From positions 2,343,665 through 2,407,664 of the forward strand of contig PTEX01000032.1 in the NCBI GenBank assembly GCA_003342815.1: 64,000 bases of DNA, read 5' to 3'. The stretch is from Eudromia elegans (lineage: Eukaryota > Chordata > Aves > Tinamiformes > Tinamidae). The notes below the pieces were generated by a model. It was given only the letters and a program-made list of their open reading frames with translations, did not search any database and was not told the origin of the DNA. A program made the position numbers and the translations under genes. Positions 31,041 to 43,500 of this stretch are shown in pieces. Position 1 is the stretch's first letter. Each line of letters starts with the position of its first letter.

Positions 31041-33175
31041 TTCCCTAATGGAAAAGCCTGTTGCTCAATCGCCATGTCCCTAGACTTTCCCTGCCCCATA
31101 GCTATCAACACTTAAGTCATCATCCAAAGCTCAAGACACTCCGGCAGGTGAAATCTGGAAGGGAATTTTGCTGCTCGGGTGCAAGGGCTTTCAGCACAGC
31201 GCTCTGTGCAGGACCTCTGGACTGCTCCATCTCAGCATCTATGAAACACCCGCATCTCCAACGTGGTTCAGACCAACAGCAACACCCAGAGGGTACAGCA
31301 GCAACCACCATTCCTGTTTTTTTTATATCCCTCCCTTTTTTTTTCCTCCGATTTTCCTCCTCTTTTTCTGTTCTCTTTCTTGGTAAAACAGCATTACTTG
31401 CATAACCCAGGCGGAGCCCCTGCACACCTCTTGGCTTCCCTTAAATACACAATGTCATTTTTTTTGATGTCCACACCAAATACTGCCATAATTAGTAAAT
31501 GCCATTTGCTTTGAAGAAGAGGAAAGGAGGGTCATGGACCTTGAATTCAGCATTTTCTTAATAAAACATCAGCAGCAATATATGGAGGGAGCGCTTTGAA
31601 TCTGTTTGTCCTGACCTGCTGGCCAGATGAGTATTTGGGAATACTGCTGAAATGTGCTTACTTCCAGGTTTTTCCTTAAATATAATATTTGCTCCACAAG
31701 GCAGAATCACTAAGCACAGCTCCTAGGCTGCTCTCTACTCTTTCTCTTGTCCCTCTATCATCCCCACACAGCCAGGCATTGTGTTACCGGTATGAAGACA
31801 GCCTTCCTGCACCCAAAGGGAGAACATCATTCTGCCATGGCAAAAAATCCACTCTCTCCTCACATCTCACACACAGCTCCAGGTCTCACCTTAGAGGTAT
31901 ATTCTAGACCCAAAAGAAGCCCAGAGAAGGGTTTCTGAAGTGCAGTCCCCACGGGCAGCAGTAAACATTGGGCACTGGTAGCAGAGTGGTCACCTTTCAA
32001 TTGGCAACAAGGTCTGATTCAGGACTCTCCCCAAGCATATGAGAGTTCAAATCTGCTTCTTTTGAGTAACAGGAATTTTAAGATTAGGTAACAGGAGGTA
32101 ATTAAGTACCCTCCTTCCATGGAAAGGGTTAAGGACTTGAAGGGCCAGAGTGCAGAAGCTGCCTAAAGGATTGCCTCAGGAGAAACAAGTTTGCCCCTGT
32201 TGATGGCTGTGGTCCTAAGTGCTTCAATATAGGGAGGAGTCTCTTCTAGGATTACACAAAGTCTTTTCCTGCAAACCACCCAGCAAAGAGCTACTCACCT
32301 TCCATCTGGTTCACATCCTCTTTGCTAATCACAAAGGCCCGAGCAGGACAAAGATTTTGCTCTCTCATCCTTATGGCAGAGCTGTACTGGCATGGCTTTC
32401 TCTGGGGGTCCTCTGTTCTGTGCCAGGAGCAACTGCAGGTACATCAACAGTCAGGCCAACGAACTTTCTATCTCCCTGTGGATTTGTACTTGAAACATTA
32501 GTTCCTAAGCTCAAATTTGGTCCCATCTTTTCTCTAGACCACACTCTGTACATCAGTCCTGCATGTGTGTCTGAGTGTTGCAGTCTGTACTTTCTAAATC
32601 TTCCTGTAGCTTTCACCAATCCAAGTGCTGGTGGCCTGGCTGCCTTTTGGCATGGGTGAAGCTACATCGTGCCCAGCCATTCCCTCTTGCACCTTCCAGG
32701 TGACTGAGAGCTCTAAGCCTTTCTTCTCCTATATTAGTTTGCTACCAGCAGAGCTTTGCTGTTCTTCTAAGCAGTTGTACTTGCTCCCTTGCCTGAAAAG
32801 GGCTGGATTTTTTGAGGAATCAGGCTCAGAAACTCACAATGAAGAAAGATGAGCCCCAACACCTCTACGAGCCAACACTTGCATCTTTTCAGGGTGGAGA
32901 GCCTTGCACCTAAAACTGAGCAAGACTGAAAGGTGACAATGATGACTCTGGTCTTCTCAAGGAACAGCAGACTAGGACATGCAGAGCAGGATGTCTGACT
33001 CTAGACATACCATGAGGTAGAGTGAAAAGTAAAGGTCTGCCACAAGGATGGTGAAGCTCCCTGTTCTCGGAGAACTTGGCTTCATCTTGTGAGAGTCACC
33101 CTCCTTCCCAACAGCAGGTAACACAACTTGGATGAGAAAAAGAAAGCAGCAAGGACAAGACTTGAACATTATAGA
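31041..33175. other. Spacer between ARHGAP36 and ENOX2
   Basis: About 2.1 kb separate the presumed ARHGAP36 5' end from the ENOX2 poly(A) site. I see a CT-rich stretch near 31320-31380 and a tRNA-like remnant at 31970-32060, but no coding exon. Confidence 0.6.
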
Positions 33176-34416
33176 GAAAAAAAAAAGAAGAATGTTTATT
33201 CCTTAAAAATACAATGTCCAGCTGCAGTGACACAAATATTCACAGAAGATTTCTTTAAAAGGGTTTACAGCTGCTTCCAGTGTAGCAATCCTTCCATGTC
33301 AGGAGTTGGCAGGCCACTGGCAGGCAGGCAGGCCCCACACCAAAAGGTTTGGTTGGGTTCCCCCATTCCCGCTTCCTGCACTGGAACACCCTGTGCCCAG
33401 CTCCTTTGTCAGCAGGCATCTATGCCTCGAGTCCTCTGAAGATAGAGGTGGGTTTTGTTTTTTTTTTTTTTATGGTTTTATCTACTTTTTAAAAGCATTT
33501 TAGCCTAGATCTTACTAACCTTCTGCACAGGATTGGAGACCCTGGAGTTTGCCAAGGACACGAAGAAAAGCCTTTGGAAGCTTCAGGAGACAAAAAGCCC
33601 ATGCTGCCTCCAACACTTCTAGAAAGCAAAGTGGGTGTAAAATTTGACAGTAAGCCAGAAGAAGCCATTAGCAAAATACAGATCTCAAGCAGGCCCTCTA
33701 CCCCACACAGCTCAGTAGAAAATTAAATACCCTTCCCGTGTAAAAGATTATTTACAGACTGCTTCTGCAATGCACAGACCCCAAGAGGCACTGCTATAAC
33801 CCCATGCTGTTCATAGTGACACTGCCTTCCTGTTAGCTTAACTGTTAAAACATTAGTAGAGAAAAATAGTGTGAAAAGGACTGGTTTTTAGGCTCAGAGA
33901 GACTCTGAGTCACCTAAGTCTCTTCTTCTGTTTAAACAGAGCTCAGTTTTTAATCATATAAATGTCTAAAAGAAAAGAAAAAAAAGCTGTTTTTCCACTT
34001 TTGGTGGTTCTGGAAATCAGTAAACATCTCTCTGCTGATGCTTCAGAGAACAGTCTATTGTCTTACTAGTAAAAACAAGGTACAGGGGGAGGAGGAGAAA
34101 TTTGGGCACACAACACATACACGTTGGCAAAACATATAGCTCAATATGGTGTGTTTAAAAATAGCAGACATGAACTTTGTCCACAAAATCTATCAGACCG
34201 CACTTGATCGTTAACAAAATAACTGATCAGAGAAGTTGCAGCACTTGAAGGTTCTTCCAGGTGCTGCTCTGCCCTTGGGAGTTCACTTGCAGATTATTCC
34301 ACCCGAGTCTGTGTGCAAGGTAATCGCCATGAACAAAGAGGTAAGAGGCATCCGAGGTTTTCTTGATGCACTTGTTCTGCTGTTGTTTTCAGTGTTAAGA
34401 TCAGTCAGGCTGAAGC
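33176..34416 (-). other. ENOX2: ENOX2 3' UTR with poly(A) signal
   Basis: The sequence follows the ENOX2 stop codon. An AATAAA signal is present on the minus strand at 33195-33200, about 1.2 kb downstream of the stop, so cleavage is expected near 33175-33185. The UTR contains a T-rich run (33450-33475, plus strand) and no other gene. Confidence 0.7.
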
Positions 34417-34548
34417 TCAGGTCATTTTCAATTCATCAAAGCCACAAAATTTCCATCTTTTCTCAAGGCTCGCCCCAACCCCACTCAGCTCCTGTTTGAA
34501 GGTGTGTTGGAGACGGGTCATGAGAACTTCCACTTCTGTGGTGCAGAT
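34417..34548 (-). CDS. ENOX2: ENOX2 last coding exon
   Basis: This 132-nt exon encodes ICTTEVEVLMTRLQHTFKQE, then LSGVGASLEKRWKFCGFDEL, KMT and TGA. The human protein ends GVGASLEKRWKFCGFEGLKLT. The GVGAS region has been proposed to bind adenine nucleotide in human ENOX2. Confidence 0.97.
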   Translation of the reverse strand: MCTTEVEVLMTRLQHTFKQELSGVGASLEKRWKFCGFDELKMT

Positions 34549-37500
34549 CTGTGAAAACGAATGGAAATTTTTGTTGAACATTAACAGGTTCTTGGACAGA
34601 GAAGCCTTGCAATGACTGTCTCTATTCAAGCTCAATACACATTTAATCACTAAAGCATATGCAGGCTTTCCCTAGACCTCCATCCAAATACTCAAGTGAT
34701 ATTGTTGGGTGCAGCACATGTTATGTTGTTGCCTTTGAGGTGAGCTGGCTGCAGACACAAACAAGACTTGGCAAGACTGCAGAGGTAGCGTACACCTGCA
34801 GCTCAGCTACCTGCGACTGATTTACTGCAATAGGAAAACTGAACATTTACTTTACCCACAAGAAGTGAAGACGATCTCTGCTGTGGATTTCAGACTGCTT
34901 TGATACACAATCAGAGCTATCTCTACACAACAGCCTCATGTACCTGCAGCTCAAAGCACTCAGATGCCCTTCAGGGAAAGAAGCGAGCATGTTTTCCAAG
35001 ACTGCAGGGTAGTTCCACTTCATTTGTCCATGTTCTATTCATTACCACAGCTATTGGTCCCAGGTTTTCTTGTCTTTACAATTTGTGGAGTTTGTGATTG
35101 CACTACCATGATCTTCCATGTGTTATAGAGCTAGGGTTGGCATCAACTGTGTGTCTCAGTAGTGCTCCCCATTGCTGCTGTTCATATTGCTCTGTCATAG
35201 TGGATTCAGTTTGACCACTCTGGACCTTCAAGTCTGATTCCACTGCATGCTTTCTAACGCAAAGTGTAACTGGGCTTTCAATGACCCAGTGTAACTGGGT
35301 TATTTCTCCTGCCGTCTGCATGCATATTTGGTTCTGGTCTTCCCAAAGAAGCAAGACTCTTTCCAGGATATGTGTAAAAACATGTGATTAAGATCACCAC
35401 CAACTTTGCAGCATTAATATAGGGTTGGCAGGTGCAAATTTGTAATCACCTGTTTTGTCAACAGGCAGAAATGAGAGACCACACATTAAGAGAGAAAGAG
35501 AAACAGCACAAGCTCAGTGTGATAATGGATTTGTAAGGCCAGGTTTGCCTAAGACATCAACCAGAGGGTGGATTTTTTCAAAGGCGGTTCGCTGCTACAC
35601 CTGATGTAGACGTGCCTTCCCACACTGCAGATGCCAACGATGAAGCGTGAGAAGCCAGATGGAAGGTAAGAAAGCTCCAAAGAAAAACAAATGCAGCTCT
35701 TTGCCTCATAAACAAATTCAGAACTAATATGAAGAGAAAATATTATATCTTTAAACTAAAGACCTGGAGCGAGATTGGAAAAATGCAGGCTGGCAAGTCT
35801 CACTTTCTTAGAACGGGGGAAATAAAGCAGTAAGCTATAAACAAAAGTGACTGAAAAAACTCCAGGCACAATAGATGATACCTATAAAGACAAATCTCCT
35901 TTTCTTTGAGCCAAAGAATAGGAGAAATAATTAACCTTCAAAACCTCCCCAAACTTTTGCAAGTTCCTTATCTACTCTCATAATCAGTCAAAAACCATCA
36001 GTACACAGACGTACTGCACAAAACAGCTCCTCACTGTATTAAACAAAAAGCACAAGGGCTCTTTTTACTATTGCCCTCCTGACCCGCCCCCTGCCAGCAA
36101 GCACTTGATTCCTCCATTTGGTCTCCTCTAGAGCCCAAGCCCAGATCTCTGTTGCAGGGATTGCAGTTCAATGCTTAGGCTGTGATCTAAAGCAGCATAA
36201 AGGCCTTTGCATGGCAGTCTCCTAAAAACAGCTTCACATTATCAACGCAGGCACAGAAAGGGCAACATAAGGAGAAAATGTGAAAAAAATGCTGTGCACA
36301 GAGGCAAAAAAACCATGGTGACTGTTCAGTTCAGAAATAAGATACACAAACAGTGGCAGAGCAGATGTTATGAAATAATAAACAGCACAAGCAAGGCTAA
36401 AATTAAACTGTGTACGGGCCAAGCCAGAAGCTGGAAGGAAAGATCAGCCTCCTTCTTGCTCCCTTCCAGTAAATTCTCTTACAATTAAGACCATGTCCTG
36501 ACCCAATTTGCTCTTGGAGATGTAACTATCAGTGCCTCTACCTTACTGTCCAGCCGCTGCAGGTAGGAACAGATATACTCTATGCTGGCTCCAAACGGGT
36601 GTACGTGAAGAAACGTTGAAATTATTCCTAGGGAAAGAATAACACAAGCATCATTTTTTATTTCTCAACATCATCTGCAGGATCTTGCCCCAAAGCCACC
36701 TCTCCGTCCATGCAGATGCCAGCCTCTGATCCAGAACAAACGGATCCACTGCAGTAAATGATTTATAGGTACTCTCAAATCAGAAGAAGAGGGATGGCTA
36801 AGAGGAACTGTGCTGAGTGACAAGTAACCAAAGAAACTGTCTCTTTCCCACAATACAAGAATTTCTGCCACCTCTTTTCATCCTTTCAGAAAACCTGTCC
36901 AGGGCCAAAGCTTGGGGCTAAAAAACTGTTCAACTTTAGACCCAGCGTATACAGTTCTGGGGACAGAACACGCTCCAGAACAAACGAGCTAATGGCTGGT
37001 CAACAGCTTTCGCTCCTTGACTTACGCTGCTTGTTTTGACACTTTGTGTGAAGTTGGCAGCAGACAGTGTTGAGCTGTTTTTCATCGTTACTAGAAATAA
37101 CAAATGGGAAAAGAGATAGGAAGGGTGGTATATGGTGACACACTGTAAATCTGAACTACAAAGGATTAGTGCCCTAAGCATCACTTGAAATGTTTCACAT
37201 TTCACTGAGCCAGGCCCTCCTATCTGCCACCTTTCTCAGTCCTTTCTTCTCCTTCTGGCTACAGCTTCTAAATCCAAGACAGCTTATCCACCTGGGGCCT
37301 GGAGCACTCTGTGAGTCATATAATATGATCTTACCAACTAACAGAGCTTCGCGTTCAGATTTCACAGGACTACTGCTCACTGTCTTCTCAGCTGGACATT
37401 CCTTTTCCTGGCTGCACGCACAAATCCTGGATGTACTGCTCTCCTAAGGAGAAAGAGAAGAAGAAAAAGATGGTCCAGAATCTACATTTTTTTTCTGCTC

Positions 37501-40500
37501 TCCTATGAGTCACTGCATTCACTACACCCTATTATTTATTTTGCAAAAGGCCCTCACCAAAGCACAATGGATGTTCGTGTTGCTCTTGGAGCATCTCTGG
37601 ATACCAAGCTACATGAAAGCCTGACAAGTTCAGCACGATGCCACCGCATGCACTTCACCGTTCCTGTCTCACTGCTGTGCTGTCTGCTCTACAGGGCTCT
37701 CTCCACTTCACCAGCTTTATAAAGACAGCTCAGCAGTGATGAATTGAGAGATGTTTATTTTCCAGGAGTCTAGCATGCAGCAATACGATTAATGCAGTGC
37801 CCATTGATTGCAAACAGTCTGGGATCTGACTGTCCTTTACTTTAGTATGCGTACAGTAATTAAACAAAATTTTAGCTAACTTACTAACCCCCAAATAAAA
37901 GCATGACTACAGCGAATCAAAGACCTGACCCTTGCGATAAAAGCATGATTTATTTTTTCCTAATTCCTAAGCTGTATCCTGAATTCCAGTAGTCTGAGAG
38001 CTATTGACATCTATAATTGGAAACAGCCTACGGACACTAATGAAATGGACTGGAGTTGAGCCAATAACAAAGATAGAATGAAATGGCCCTCTGGGCTTGT
38101 TTTGCTTCTTATGCCAGTACAATTTTGGATTACACAGTACTGAAACTGTACAGTCCTGGATTAAGTAGAATACAGCTTGCTTGTGTAGGAAGAACAAGGT
38201 TCTGCACTTTGAGAAAGAAGAGTTAGCTTTCAAATAGACACACGGACTGCGATTCAGCGAGGAGTGTTTTAATGGAATGGCACTGCCCGCTTTTTTCTTG
38301 GCGATTCAACGGTTGCACTTGTACGCCAGCTGAAATAACAGCACAAGTTATCTGTCTCACCAAAGGCCATTTCTATATCATCAGTTTTGCACATACTTGC
38401 TATTCTTTGATAGCAATGGATAATTGAATGCTTTGAGCTTGTGCAGTTACATATAGTCTATACATACTGTGCTTATACACTTCACAACAAATCATTTTAC
38501 CATAAGGTGTCACCACTTCCCTCAGCAAGATGTTTCAACTGAAGTAGCAGAGAAAAAACTTTGACTTACATTGCCTTGACCATCAATTGCATCTCTCTCC
38601 TTGTCCTCTTCATCTGCTAGGCTTTGCTATACATGGAGGAAGAAAAGCAAAAGATTATAGATGAAATATATATATACACACACACATATTCTCTCTCTAT
38701 ATATATAATATATATATGATCTATATATAGAGAGAATGTGTATATATATATAAAATTCTAATTGTTTTTGTCAGTTTCCTGACATAACCAACGTTAAATC
38801 AAATAAGTATAATACTACTAAAAGAAAGCCTTTAAATTCATTAACGCTGTATGGATGTCAGATCAAAATACGTCTTTAAAATGCAAATCTGAAAACAATG
38901 TTTGATAACCAAGACTTTTTCCATCCTTTAAAATGGAGCACGCAGGAAAAAAAAACCCCTACAGTACAGCAGTACTGTCCCACTGTAATAATGAAGCAAT
39001 CTGCAAGTTCACTATTCATGTAAGGCATGCAATATTTCTCGCTTTCTAAGGACCACTGTTTCTAAGCCAAGGCTGGGTATCCTTCACTGCACTTATGATG
39101 AGCTATGAAATTCTAAGATTGCATTTACTACTGAGAATAAAGATGCCCTGAGATTGCACATACCTGCTCCTTAAGGGTTTCTAATAATGTTTCTATTTTT
39201 AGTTTGTCTTCCCGCACTTTTTCTAGCTCAGCTTCTCTCTTTTTATATTCATCTTGCACTTTCAAAAGATGCTGGAAGAGAAGAGTTAAACACAGTTCAC
39301 ATCCTGTCTTTCACATTTCACTGTTCAAAGAATACAAATTGAATTACTCTGCCATGAAGACCAGATAGATCACACTCAAAATAATTAAAAGGTTATATAT
39401 GTAAAAGGAAGATACACTTTCTGCAAACCACCTTGGGATATTATTTGCCTTAGCTTATGATAAACAAACAAACAAACAAATAAAAACAACCACCACCACA
39501 ATCACACAGTTCTGGTTGGGAAAAAAAATACAGGTCAGTAATTCCATAATTACCAAACCTCTGAAATAAAGCACACAGCATGAAGTAGCACAGACACAAA
39601 CAAGGGACCTGGCAAAGCTGCCAAAAACTCTTGTGCCATGTTAGGACCCAGCTGTCTTACAATTTAAGAAAATATTCCAAAACAGCTACTGCATGGGAAG
39701 ACTTGTGCCATAATATGCATGTTTCCACATAGCACAGCAGTGATGACTGTTCCCACATCCCAAGCATCAGCCTAGCGATGCAGGATGCTCCCAGCAAACA
39801 CCCACGAGCTGTGCACGACTTCGGCTAGCAAAGCTAAGGAAAAAGATTGGGCAGTGAATCAGAAACCTCACCTTAGAGGTGAGGTGAAGAAATTTCTCAA
39901 GTTCATCCTAGTGTCCATCAACAAGACCCCAAACCATGGTTGTGTGTGTGACAGCCTGCTCTGGGAGTGAACTTGTACTTTGGAATGGTTACAGTAGGAT
40001 AAAAGTAAACCTTACCTAGTTGACACCTACAGAAAGAAAAATCTTAAGTCTTGCAAATCTGCCACTTCCTTCCTCCCAGAAAGGAGACAACCTACCTGCT
40101 GCATTCCCTGTAAAGCCTGCTGGAGGAGCTTCAGCTGCTGCTCTTTAGTTGTGTCTTCATCTCTGCTTGCTTTGCCCTGCTCTTGCTTTAGCAGTTCTAC
40201 TTCATTCCTGTAGGCATCCAGCTGCCAGCGCAGACTGTCATTTTCTTCTTTCAGGGCTTCCACTTGTGATACCAGTGCTGAAGAACAAGACAGGTAGGGA
40301 TGAAAGGTCAGAGGGCTGTGATTCAGATCTCCCTCTGCGCTCTACTGCAAAGAGCAGAGGGCAGACTACTCAGAGGCTCCCAAATCTCAGCTGCAAACCC
40401 AAGGCGCTGACATGAACTTCTCCCAACCACTGTTTGTGCCACCTCTTTAGAGCAAAAGCTCCTCCGAGCAAAGACCATTTCTCAGTAGTAAAAGCAGCCA

Positions 40501-43500
40501 AGAACAAGCAGGTTCCTAAACCATCAAAGCTGATGGACTTCAGGACAACCTTTTACTGCTCTCTTCAGCCAGAAGGGCATCTCCATTAGATCAAATTAGA
40601 TCAACCTGTATCCACTTCTTTGGTGGTCAGATGGGACTTGAATTTATGAATGGGATTTTATCACATTATTGCTGCAAAGGTAACTTCAGTGGGTTCAAAT
40701 ATCTCAGTTAATTGACATTGTCCCAGCTAAAAATACACTCAGACAACTAAAATTATGCAAGAGGAAATAAAAAAAAAAAAAAAAAAACCTGAGGCCCTTA
40801 AATTATAATAAGTAAAGGCTTTACTAGTGCAATGGTCACTAACTCCAATTAGGCAGGTACCAGATAGAGTCCATGCTTTTAAAGATTGATTTTAAAGATA
40901 CAGCTGATATGCAAGACAGGAGAGAAAAGCTTCACTAAAATAACTGGTTAGGAAGTTTTCCTTGTAATGAATATGTGTGAGGAAGCCAGTGGTGCTGTTG
41001 ATGCTAGAGATTCACATAGGGAGGGAGATAAAAAAAGCAGCAGTTATATATATAGGTATTGGTTATTAGAGTGACGCTCCATTGGAGAAAAAAAAAAAAA
41101 AAAAAAAAGGAACAGGCAGAGGGAGAAAACATATCAGGAATATATCAGGACAGGATAGTTCTTGCTTTAGCACATCTAGCACACAGCACTTGAACCTGTA
41201 CAATACAGGAGTGCTCAGATCACCACGGAGCCCTGTGCTGCCCTCCTGACAATCACAAGCATCTCATCACACTCAAAAGTCAAAATCAGGAATGGGAAAT
41301 TAGTGCTCTGATGGAAAAGTAGTAATTTAAAACACAAAACTTCCTCAAAACCTGTTTATCCAACTGAAACATTATATCCTGCTAAATTCAGAGAGGGGCT
41401 AGAGGACTGGAAGAACACAACACTGGGCAGTGAAGAGCAAGGAAATAATTTTACCCGATTCTTCCGTTTCTTTCATCTCTGCAGGATCTTCGATTTCCTC
41501 ATCAGACATTTCCATTTCTTCCTCTCTTCGAATACCCATTAGTTCATCATTATGAATGTTACGAATTTCCTACAGTTCAGAAAGCAGAGGCTTTTTAAAC
41601 AGATTTCAAGAAGCACATTGGTTGGATAAAGAGATGTTGAAATATAACTCTGCAAACAAAATGCAACTCCATAATACAAGAAAAGTGAAATGAGAGATTT
41701 TTTTTTTTTGGCATCAACCATGAAATCAAGGAGTGTGTCTGCCATGAATTCATCTGCCAGTACTGCTGGCATTAATGACTCATCCATGACCTTCTACCAT
41801 TATCTCTTCCATGATCCTACCACGCTCTCTTGCTCATTACTTCTTCCTACTGATGCTCTCTTCCCAGACACAGAGAACCTGCCTTTAATAAGCATGTGTC
41901 TTCCTGGCATTTCTTTCTTCTCTTTTGCTCTCCTGCAGCATTGCTGTGCTAGCTCACTCCTTACTGCTCCATGTCTTCACTGTGCAGCTACATAGCTACT
42001 GCAACACACAACCCACCTGAGACCCGGGTCACGCTGGTTAGGAAAGGGAATTGCAAGCGAACACGTAGAGGCCAGAGACTGCCCAGCTGTCTCCAGGCTT
42101 GCACCAAACCTGGTAAACACCGATGTGACTCTCTCTTCTGCCCCTGTGCCTGCCACCAATACTGAGCTTGCACTGCTCTGACTCTCCCTCCCGCTGCTGG
42201 TGTCTTCTCCACCGTCTCCCATGGCGTTGGTCCACATGAGGTAGAACAGAACAACGGTTTGGCCGCCAAACCACATCAAGTCCTGCTCTTCCCAGTCCTT
42301 TCACCTTGTACAAAAGCAGCCAAGCAACCTCCCCTGCACCTCTCAAGATCCCCCATCCATCCTCTACTCAGATGAATTCATGTTGGGCCCAGGGACATTG
42401 CTCCACACATCACATCTTGTTTACAAAGCAAAGAACTCTAACTCCCATCTCTCTTCTCTCTGCAGATCAGGACTAGAAGTATTCAGAAAGTGATGAGCAA
42501 ATATTCTCGCAGATGGGAGAGACCAAAAATATTTACTAAAGGCTACTGCAGGCTGCCAAGTGCCCCCATCCCACATGAAGAACTTCACTTAGGTTATATG
42601 ACCCAGAAACAACCACAGGAGAAAAGACTGCTAATCACAATCCTGAGCAAGCAGGCCAGGGCTGCTCAGCGTCTGCAGGGGAACCCAGAATGAGAGAGAA
42701 GAAAGCATCAAAAATGCTGATTGCTGAAGCAAGAGTTTTCCTAAGCAAGGAAATAAGCCGCAAGTAGCTCCCAACACATGATGTTTCACCAGGTCTCAAG
42801 CTGCTGCAGCTCTTTGACAAAGCACACTCAGCTACAGCACATATCTGCACAGCCTGGCAAAACTGCATTCAGTTGTCACTAATCAGAGTGCTACTAATAA
42901 ACCCTGGCCTAGCCCAACAACTTTCCAACAAAAAGCTATTCCCTGAGGTGCCCTTATGCTTTCATCTGATGCCACGACCACAGAATAGTTAAATTCTGTC
43001 AATTCCTGGATCAGTACAATGCATGTTCTGGGTCACCTTCATTTAAGGAGGAAAAAAAAAAAAAAAAAACCCACCACTAATCTGGCAGCAAAGAGCATAT
43101 TGAGCCAGATAGCAAGTTCTCCTGAAACACACCATTCCACTGGTCTTACAGCCTCTTTATGCTAGAAGAACTTACCTTGGAACAAAAGACAGCCCCAAAT
43201 GGAGAGAGCGAGCTCCCACCCCAGCCCTGATAAGAAATCTCAGGTAAGCAGAAAGCAAGAATGCTAGGGCTCAAAGTAAAAAAAAAAAAAAAGAAAAAGA
43301 AAAAAATCAGGTTCCCCAACAATGGCTTATCAAAACAAAACATGAGCCCCTCAGGAAGGTTTGACTAAGTGGACTTTTGAAAGGAAGACCCAAAAGTACA
43401 ACCTCACAGGGAGATTCACAGTTGTAAGCTTCCTAGGAAGAAAGAAACATATAGGGCTTTCCAAAGTTGGGTAAGCTCCATGATCTGATTTTTGCCAGAA

